Part shown: positions 58,849-64,000 of the stretch, one piece after another | Layout: each line of letters starts with the position of its first letter | Position numbering within the stretch: position 1 is the first letter of the stretch | Source: Chelonobacter sp050613185 | Lineage (GTDB): Bacteria; Pseudomonadota; Gammaproteobacteria; Enterobacterales; Pasteurellaceae | Direction of reading: 5' to 3' | NCBI RefSeq assembly: GCF_050613185.1 | Contig: NZ_CP192511.1 | Span: 1,240,001 to 1,304,000, forward strand | DNA length: 64,000 nucleotides | Program-made: the position numbers and the translations under genes | Notes under the pieces: model-generated | Told to the model about the DNA's origin: nothing | Seen by the model: only the letters and a program-made list of their open reading frames with translations | Database searches by the model: none

Positions 58849-59871
58849 ATGAAAAAAATGAAAGCGTCAGCAGTGGCGGTTGCCACCGCATTATTCGCCG
58901 TATTGATCAGCGGATGTGATGATAACAGTTCGACCACATCCGCGCCGGCTGCTGCTTCATCGCCGGCCGCCGCTCCTGAAACTGCCGGCGTACAAAGCCG
59001 CTTCGTCACGATTGCCACCGGCGGTGCTTCCGGTCCGTATAATATTATCGCGACGACGTTGGCGGAAATTTATACCAAAGAGTTGAAAACCAATTCCAAA
59101 ACGCAAACCACCGGCGCCTCGGTTGAAAACCTGAATTTATTGAACCAGAAAAAAGTGGAAATGGCATTCTTAATGAGTGATGTCTTGAGCGACGCGGTGA
59201 ACGGAGTCGGTAACTTCCCGCATAAAATCGAGAATGTCAATGAAGTGGCGGCACTCTATCCGAACTACGTGCAGATCGTGACCTCTAAACGCACCGGGAT
59301 CACCACCATCACCGATCTGAAAGGGCGCCGTGTTGCAACCGGGGCGCAGAATTCCGGGGTGGAAGTGAATGCGCGTAATTTGTTGCAAGGTTTCGGTATC
59401 AGCTATAACGATATCAGCGTCGATTATCTGGGCTATGCCGAAGCGGCGGACGCGCTGAAATCCGGTAAGATTGACGCGGCATTCCTGACCAGCGGTTTGC
59501 CAAATTCATCGTTGATGGAGTTGCAACAAGGCTTTGACCTGCAAATCGTCAGCATTCCGGCGGACGGGATTGCCGCTATCGCCAAAGACAAACCCTATTT
59601 TAACGCGATGGAGATCCCGGCGGGCACCTACGGCAATGCCGATCCGGTTCCAACCGCGGCGATTAAAAATGCGCTGGCAGTGCGTTCCGATTTGAGCGAA
59701 AACGATGTTTATTTGCTGACCAAAACCTTCTTCGACAGTTTGCCGCAATTGCAAACCGCCCATCAGGCAGCCAAAGACATCAATCTCGAAAGCGCACAAC
59801 AAGGCTTGGTTGCGCCGTTACATCCGGGCGCCAAAAAATATTATGACGAAATGAACGCCAAAGCCAAATAA
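58849..59871 (+). CDS. TAXI-type TRAP transporter solute-binding lipoprotein
   Basis: This binding protein captures a substrate for the fused TRAP permease downstream. The start at 58849 (MKKMKASAVAVATALFAVLI) has AAAGGAG upstream. A lipobox LISGC predicts lipid attachment at about Cys21, which is unusual since many TRAP binding proteins are freely periplasmic. After an Ala/Ser-rich linker comes the TAXI fold: TIATGGASGPYNIIATTLAEIY, EMAFLMSDVLSDAV and GRRVATGAQNSGVEVNARNLLQGFG. The substrate is not predictable; glutamate-type ligands are known for some TAXI proteins. Confidence 0.9.
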   Translation: MKKMKASAVAVATALFAVLISGCDDNSSTTSAPAAASSPAAAPETAGVQSRFVTIATGGASGPYNIIATTLAEIYTKELKTNSKTQTTGASVENLNLLNQKKVEMAFLMSDVLSDAVNGVGNFPHKIENVNEVAALYPNYVQIVTSKRTGITTITDLKGRRVATGAQNSGVEVNARNLLQGFGISYNDISVDYLGYAEAADALKSGKIDAAFLTSGLPNSSLMELQQGFDLQIVSIPADGIAAIAKDKPYFNAMEIPAGTYGNADPVPTAAIKNALAVRSDLSENDVYLLTKTFFDSLPQLQTAHQAAKDINLESAQQGLVAPLHPGAKKYYDEMNAKAK

Positions 59872-59885
59872 AGGCGGCGCGTATC

Positions 59886-60365
59886 ATGACAAAAACAGGC
59901 AAGTGGCTGCTGGGAAGCGTTCTGCTGACCGCACTTGCCTGTCTATTTCCGCTTAAGCTGTTTGTTATTCAGTTCGGTGAGCATAGGTGCTATTTGTATG
60001 CACAACAATTTGAATTGCGTTGGCGTCATTCGGTGGAGCGCCAGTTGTGGCGCGAACATTACCGGCGTGACGGTGACGCGATATTACTCGATCAAACTTG
60101 GTTACAAACCTTTGGTGCCGGCACGCCGTCACAGGGCACACCGATTGCGGCACCGCCGGGCTATGTCGGCTACCGGCAGCGGATTCGGCTGGCGGAAATC
60201 AATTGGGTGGTATCGCGCAATATGCAGGGCGAATTAAGCACGCCGCAAGTGCGGATACCGTTTTATCAAGTTGTGCCGGACTATAGCGACGTTCGGATCA
60301 AACCTTCTCGGACAGCGTTGATGGTTTTTTTATGGGAGAAATCGTGCCATGACTGGGCAAGTTAA
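59886..60365 (+). CDS. DUF1850 small TAXI-TRAP component
   Basis: This 159-residue protein has one N-terminal hydrophobic segment (about 7-28) and the DUF1850 pattern: FELRWRHSVERQLWREHYRRDGDAILLDQTWLQTFGAGTPSQG. DUF1850 genes are regularly found between TAXI binding-protein and permease genes; it may be a stabilising or accessory subunit. It overlaps the permease gene by 17 bp, suggesting coupled translation. Its tail WEKSCHDWAS is encoded in the overlap. Confidence 0.85.
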   Translation: MTKTGKWLLGSVLLTALACLFPLKLFVIQFGEHRCYLYAQQFELRWRHSVERQLWREHYRRDGDAILLDQTWLQTFGAGTPSQGTPIAAPPGYVGYRQRIRLAEINWVVSRNMQGELSTPQVRIPFYQVVPDYSDVRIKPSRTALMVFLWEKSCHDWAS

Positions 60366-62343
60366 TCAGGGTTCATCAGGCTTGGGAAGCAAAGAACAGG
60401 GTATTCTGGAAAAATATGACCGCGAGTCGGTCACCCGCCGGTTAAAGTGCGGTTGGCAAAAACGGCTGATCAGCGTGATTGCCGTGTTTTATTCATTGTT
60501 CCATTTATATATTACCTTTTATCCGTTACCAACCCTGTTACAACGCTCAATCCATGTGGCGGTCGGTTGTGCGTTGATCTTTTTGATTTATCCGGCGGGT
60601 AAAAAAAGCCGCCGCGATCAAATTGTATGGTATGAATGGCTGTGGCTTGCCGCCGCGTTGGCAGGGGCGGCTTATTTAATGTACCAATATCAGGCGATTA
60701 TGACGGTGCGCGGCGGTATCCCGAATAGCGAAGATATTGTGTTGGCAATTATCAGCGTAGTGGTTGTGTTGGAAGCGGCGCGACGGATTACCGGTTGGGT
60801 GCTGGTGCTTTTCGCCTTGCTATTCCTGTTGTATCCGTTTATCAGTTCGATGGAATTTATGCCGGATCGGCTGCTGACCCGTCCGTATGACATCGGCGAT
60901 ATTTTCGGACAGTTATATTTGAAAACCGAAGGCTTATATTCTTCCGCCACCGGTGCCTCAGTGACCTTTATTTTCCTGTTTATCCTGTTCGGCGCGTTTT
61001 TGGGCAAATCGGGCATGGGGCAGCTGTTCAATGATTTGGCGCTGGCGATTGCCGGTGACAAACAGGGTGGGCCGGCGAAAGTGGCGGTGATTTCCAGCGG
61101 CTTTATGGGCAGTATCAACGGCGCGGCGGTCGCGAATGTGGTCAGCACCGGCGCGTTTACTATTCCATTAATGAAAAAAATCGGCTATCACAAAAACTTT
61201 GCCGGCGCGGTGGAGGCCAGTGCCTCGGTCGGCGGACAAATTCTGCCGCCGATTATGGGCGCCAGTGCGTTTATTATGGCGGAAACCACCGGTGTCAGCT
61301 ACGGTACGATTGCGTTGGCGGCTTTATTCCCGGCGATTTTGTATTATCTCGGTGTGATTGCGCAAGTCCACTTCCGTGCCGGTAAGCGTAACCTGAAAGG
61401 CATTTCCCGCGACCAACTGCCGCAACTGAAAGCGGTGATGAAAGCACGCGGGCATATGCTGCTGCCGATTGCGGCACTGGTTTATTTTCTGATTCAATCG
61501 GTGCCGATCGGGTATGCGGCGACTTACACCATCGGGATTACGGTATTGATTAGCCAATTACGCCAAGAAACCAGGATGGGACTGAAAGATATCTGGGCGG
61601 CGTTGGAAGACGGCGCGCGGCAGGCATTGCCGGTGATGGCGGCGTGTGCGGTGGTCGGTATTGTGATCGGCGTGGTGAACCTGACCAGTTTCGGTACGGT
61701 GATGACCTCCTCGATTGTGACCTTAGGCGCCGGTTCGTTATTGCTGACCCTGATTTTGACCATGTTGGCGTCGATGGTGCTGGGCATGGGCTTACCGTCG
61801 ATTCCGGCGTATATCATCACCGCCACCATGGCGGCACCTGCCTTGGCGACGTTTGATGTGCCGGTGTTAGTGGCGCATATGTTCGTATTCTATTTCGGTA
61901 TCTTCGCCAATATCACGCCGCCGGTTGCCTTAGCGGCGTTTGCCGGGGCGGGCATTGCCGGCGGCGATCCGATGAAAACCGGTTGGCAATCGTTACGCTT
62001 GGCATTGGCGGGCTTTATCGTGCCGTTTATGTTTGTGTATAACCCGAACATGCTGATGATTGATGTCAGCGATGTTGCGGTGACGGCGCGGACTTTCCCG
62101 TTGCCGGATATTTGGGTGATCATCAGTGTGGCGGTGACGGCGACCATCGGCGTGTTGGGCTTATCGGCGGCGGTTGAAGGTTATTTCAAACACACCTTTG
62201 CCGCTTGGCAGCGCGTGATTCTGGCGATCGGCTCGTTAATGCTAATCGTACCGGAGCATATCACCGATTTGGTCGGTATCGTGATTGTCGGCGCTATGGT
62301 GTGGTTGAACTACCGCCAAACCTCACATTCTGCTGAAGCATAG
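60349..62343 (+). CDS. TAXI-type TRAP transporter fused permease (4TM/12TM)
   Basis: This inner-membrane protein is driven by an ion gradient. The 664 residues combine the small (DctQ-like) and large (DctM-like) subunits in one chain, as is usual for TAXI systems: N-terminal helices (about 30-160), then a DctM-like domain with VTFIFLFILFGAFLGKSGMGQLF, ISSGFMGSINGAAVANVVSTGAFTIPLMKKIGYH, GGQILPPIMGASAFIMAE and MVLGMGLPSIPAYIITATM. With the two upstream genes it forms a complete transporter operon. Confidence 0.93.
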   Translation: MTGQVNQGSSGLGSKEQGILEKYDRESVTRRLKCGWQKRLISVIAVFYSLFHLYITFYPLPTLLQRSIHVAVGCALIFLIYPAGKKSRRDQIVWYEWLWLAAALAGAAYLMYQYQAIMTVRGGIPNSEDIVLAIISVVVVLEAARRITGWVLVLFALLFLLYPFISSMEFMPDRLLTRPYDIGDIFGQLYLKTEGLYSSATGASVTFIFLFILFGAFLGKSGMGQLFNDLALAIAGDKQGGPAKVAVISSGFMGSINGAAVANVVSTGAFTIPLMKKIGYHKNFAGAVEASASVGGQILPPIMGASAFIMAETTGVSYGTIALAALFPAILYYLGVIAQVHFRAGKRNLKGISRDQLPQLKAVMKARGHMLLPIAALVYFLIQSVPIGYAATYTIGITVLISQLRQETRMGLKDIWAALEDGARQALPVMAACAVVGIVIGVVNLTSFGTVMTSSIVTLGAGSLLLTLILTMLASMVLGMGLPSIPAYIITATMAAPALATFDVPVLVAHMFVFYFGIFANITPPVALAAFAGAGIAGGDPMKTGWQSLRLALAGFIVPFMFVYNPNMLMIDVSDVAVTARTFPLPDIWVIISVAVTATIGVLGLSAAVEGYFKHTFAAWQRVILAIGSLMLIVPEHITDLVGIVIVGAMVWLNYRQTSHSAEA

Positions 62344-62460
62344 TGCGTAAAGTGCGGTTTTGCTAGCGCACGTTGTTGCGATTTGTCGCTAACATATGGC
62401 TTGTTACCGCACTTTGCTGCGATTTTGATCTGACCCCAAAGTGCGGTTTGATTCGGAGAC
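62344..62460. other. Intergenic region with three USS copies and an IS-end-like string
   Basis: Between the TRAP permease and the alcohol dehydrogenase, three uptake sequences lie within about 110 bp (near 62349, 62407 and 62441), two facing each other. TGATCTGACCCC (62429-62440), followed directly by AAAGTGCGG, resembles the IS3-type ends at 13521 and 38640. No open frame. Confidence 0.45.
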
Positions 62461-63639
62461 TTACAGTGCCATTTGGTAAATGCGATACATATCCGCTTCG
62501 CGCAACACTTTGGCGGAGCCCATTTTGCCGTTAACGGCAAGGCTGCATTGTTTTGCCATCTGCTGCAATTGTTCGTCGCTTGGCGTAATGCCCAATTCGC
62601 GCAGTGAGGTCGGCATGGCAATGCTGCGGTAAAACGCTTCCATCGCTTCAATCCCTTTCAGCGCAATCTCTTGCTCACTGCCGTCTGCACTTACGCCCAT
62701 GACGTTTAGCGCAAAACGCACGAACGGTGCAAGGCAATCTTGATAGACATAACGCGCCCAGCTTCCCCAAATTGCCGCCAAGCCAGCACCGTGTGCCACA
62801 TCGAACATGCCGCCGACTTCGTGTTCCAACATATGGGTCGCCCAATCTCCGCCGCCGTTGCCGCAACCGGTCAAGTCGTTGTGCGCCAAGCTGCCAGCCC
62901 ACATGATTTCGGCACGGGCGGAATAATCATTCGGGTTGCCATGCAGGATTTGTGCGTTGCGCATTACGGTGCGCAGCAAGGCTTCGGCAATGCTGGTGGT
63001 GATTTCCATACTGCCGTTGGCGGTGAAATAGCGCTCCATGGTGTGCATTAAAATATCAACGCAGCCGCTGGCGGTTTGGTAATCAGGCAACGTGAGGGTC
63101 AATTCGGGATTCATGACGGCGAATTTCGGACGGGATAAATCGTCGTCATAAGCGCGTTTGATTCCGACCTCGTCTTTTGTGATCACCGAACCGCCGCTCA
63201 TTTCGCTGCCGGCAGCGGCAATGGTTAACACCACGCCAAGCGGCAAGCAGGCGCTTGCTTTACGGCTGTGTTCAAATAAATCCCACACATCGCCGTCTTC
63301 CGCCGCGCCGTAGCCGATGGCCTTGGCGGAGTCAATTACACTGCCGCCGCCGACTGCCAGAATAAAATCCACCTGTTCGCGACGGCAAAGTTCGATTCCT
63401 TGATAAACTAATGACAAGCGCGGGTTCGGCACCACACCGCCGAGTTCTACGCTTGCGATCCCTGCCGCCGCCAAGGCGTTTTTCACTCGCGCCAACAGCC
63501 CGGAACGAATCACGCTGCCGCTGCCGTAATGCAGCAAGACTTTTTTGGCGTTGAGCGATTGGACTAAATCGCCGACCTGATTTTCGCTTTGTTTACCGAA
63601 AATCACTTTGGTTGGGGCGAAATAAGTGAAGTTGTTCAT
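62461..63639 (-). CDS. Iron/zinc-containing alcohol dehydrogenase (YqhD/BDH type)
   Basis: This cytosolic NAD(P)H-dependent dehydrogenase probably reduces aldehydes. The 392 residues resemble butanol dehydrogenase and YqhD: FTYFAPTKVIFGK at the start, the dinucleotide-binding VGGGSVIDSAKAI (about 95-107), TIAAAGSEMSGGSVIT, the metal ligands Asp and His in GCVDILMHTMERYF (about 190-203) and the His pair in ATHMLEHEVGGMFDVAHG. GGAG lies upstream of the ATG. The exact substrate is unknown; YqhD relatives detoxify short aldehydes. Confidence 0.92.
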   Translation of the reverse strand: MNNFTYFAPTKVIFGKQSENQVGDLVQSLNAKKVLLHYGSGSVIRSGLLARVKNALAAAGIASVELGGVVPNPRLSLVYQGIELCRREQVDFILAVGGGSVIDSAKAIGYGAAEDGDVWDLFEHSRKASACLPLGVVLTIAAAGSEMSGGSVITKDEVGIKRAYDDDLSRPKFAVMNPELTLTLPDYQTASGCVDILMHTMERYFTANGSMEITTSIAEALLRTVMRNAQILHGNPNDYSARAEIMWAGSLAHNDLTGCGNGGGDWATHMLEHEVGGMFDVAHGAGLAAIWGSWARYVYQDCLAPFVRFALNVMGVSADGSEQEIALKGIEAMEAFYRSIAMPTSLRELGITPSDEQLQQMAKQCSLAVNGKMGSAKVLREADMYRIYQMAL

Positions 63640-63728
63640 TTTGAGCTCCTGGTTATTATTAATAAATGGCTAGCTACCAGTATAAGTTCAGATGTTGTGG
63701 AGATAAATAGGTAATACAAGAAAATAGC

Positions 63729-63764
63729 GCCGGGCAAGTGATTTGGGGATCACTTGCCCGGCGG
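63729..63764 (-). terminator. 15-bp perfect hairpin terminator
   Basis: 63729-63743 and 63750-63764 are perfectly complementary with a 6-nt loop (TTGGGG). The minus strand continues GCTATTTTCTT. It would have terminated the flavoprotein gene whose remnant ends at 63781. Confidence 0.75.
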
Positions 63765-63780
63765 ATTGGCTTGCGACGGG

Positions 63781-63940
63781 TTAAGCAAACAGATCGTTTA
63801 ACCCTTTGGCAATGGTCGGGTGGGGAAGATTTGGTTTTTGAAGTAGCCCGCCGGGATCCGATGATCGATTGCCGCTTTGAATAAATTAATCAATTCAACA
63901 GCGCTCGTATCATGGCAAAAGAAGCAAACGGTGTACCAAA
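63781..63940 (-). pseudogene. Frameshifted 3' end of an RclA-like pyridine nucleotide-disulfide oxidoreductase
   Basis: On the minus strand one frame reads CFFCHDTSAVELINLFKAAI followed by DHRIPAGYFKNQIF, and a second continues PHPTIAKGLNDLFA to a TAA at 63781-63783. Joined, they match the C-terminus of RclA (in E. coli: ...DSHEMINIVKMVMDAGLPYS then ILRDQIFTHPSMSESLNDLF). A single missing base near 63825-63835 separates the frames. Upstream of about 63940 the match is lost and the window ends, so the rest cannot be judged. Confidence 0.55.
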
Positions 63941-64000
63941 GCGGTGCGAAAAACGGCTTTTGTTATAGAAGGTAACATACGGCAAAGTGCGGTTTGCGCT

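Larger units (their letters stand above)
63640..64000. other. Region at the window edge: terminator and decayed gene end
   Basis: This stretch holds the upstream region of the alcohol dehydrogenase gene (63640-63728), a strong hairpin (63729-63764) and the frameshifted 3' end of an RclA-like gene on the minus strand. A USS lies at 63984 near the edge. Confidence 0.6.

Noticed and set aside
1..64000. CRISPR array or tandem repeat from the many AAGTGCGGT copies
   Set aside because: Copies are irregularly spaced in both orientations, inside and between genes, as expected for DNA uptake sequences.

Overview
This window is chromosomal DNA of a Pasteurellaceae bacterium. The main evidence is the very frequent 9-mer AAGTGCGGT and its complement. 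This is the core of the Haemophilus influenzae-type DNA uptake signal sequence (USS), and it occurs dozens of times inside and between genes, often as head-to-head pairs that form terminators. Gene content and order fit the family: rpsP-rimM-trmD-rplS, pckA-hslO-hslR-yrfG-nudE, cysQ-zwf-pgl-gnd, purH-purD-glyA, ffh facing ypjD and a corB-like gene. The type of USS and the gene set suggest Aggregatibacter, Haemophilus or a close relative. The sequence alone does not settle genus or species.

Layout. Positions 1-2060 hold the ribosomal/tRNA-modification operon rpsP-rimM-trmD-rplS (minus strand, rplS cut by the window edge). From 2.2 to 6.5 kb come a YbaN-like membrane protein, periplasmic UshA nucleotidase and DsbD. 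From 6.7 to 11.8 kb are two tandem TonB-dependent receptors of the ZnuD type, each behind a copy of the same 116-bp leader (terminator plus CRP-like site). Then follow catalase, an IS3-family remnant, phoB-phoR, ffh, ypjD and a CNNM/CorB-like protein. From 19.9 to 24.1 kb is an iron-uptake cluster: a FetA/FrpB-like siderophore receptor, then exbB-exbD-tonB, with Fur-box-like sequences. Next are lexA with two SOS boxes, plsB, a pirin and two LysR regulators, an unrecognised small gene, tRNA-Ser(GGA), corA, uspA, alaS, csrA, a phosphomannomutase, galU, ygfZ, a DUF302 protein, pckA, hslO, a RelBE-type toxin-antitoxin pair, hslR, yrfG, nudE, cysQ, zwf, pgl and gnd. The last part has a YgiD dioxygenase, an SMR transporter, DoxX, an XRE regulator facing a small membrane gene broken by a stop codon, purH, purD, glyA, nhaA, a complete TAXI-type TRAP operon, an iron-dependent alcohol dehydrogenase and the decayed 3' end of an RclA-like flavoprotein gene.

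How the genes work together. Most are housekeeping. One theme is metal and iron acquisition: three TonB-dependent receptors and the complete ExbB-ExbD-TonB motor lie within 18 kb. A second is the oxidative pentose-phosphate pathway (zwf, pgl, gnd) beside cysQ and nudE. A third is redox and stress defence (katA, dsbD, hslO, hslR, lexA, uspA).

The least ordinary features are non-coding. They are a dispersed family of GGGCGGAT/ATCCGCCC palindromes found 3' of five genes, including a 223-bp nested inverted-repeat element; a second composite hairpin element before csrA; IS3-type end remnants; the duplicated CRP-site leader; and a 51-bp dyad overlapping the start of a small XRE regulator next to a small membrane protein gene. 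I saw no CRISPR array, prophage, rRNA operon or clear antiphage system.
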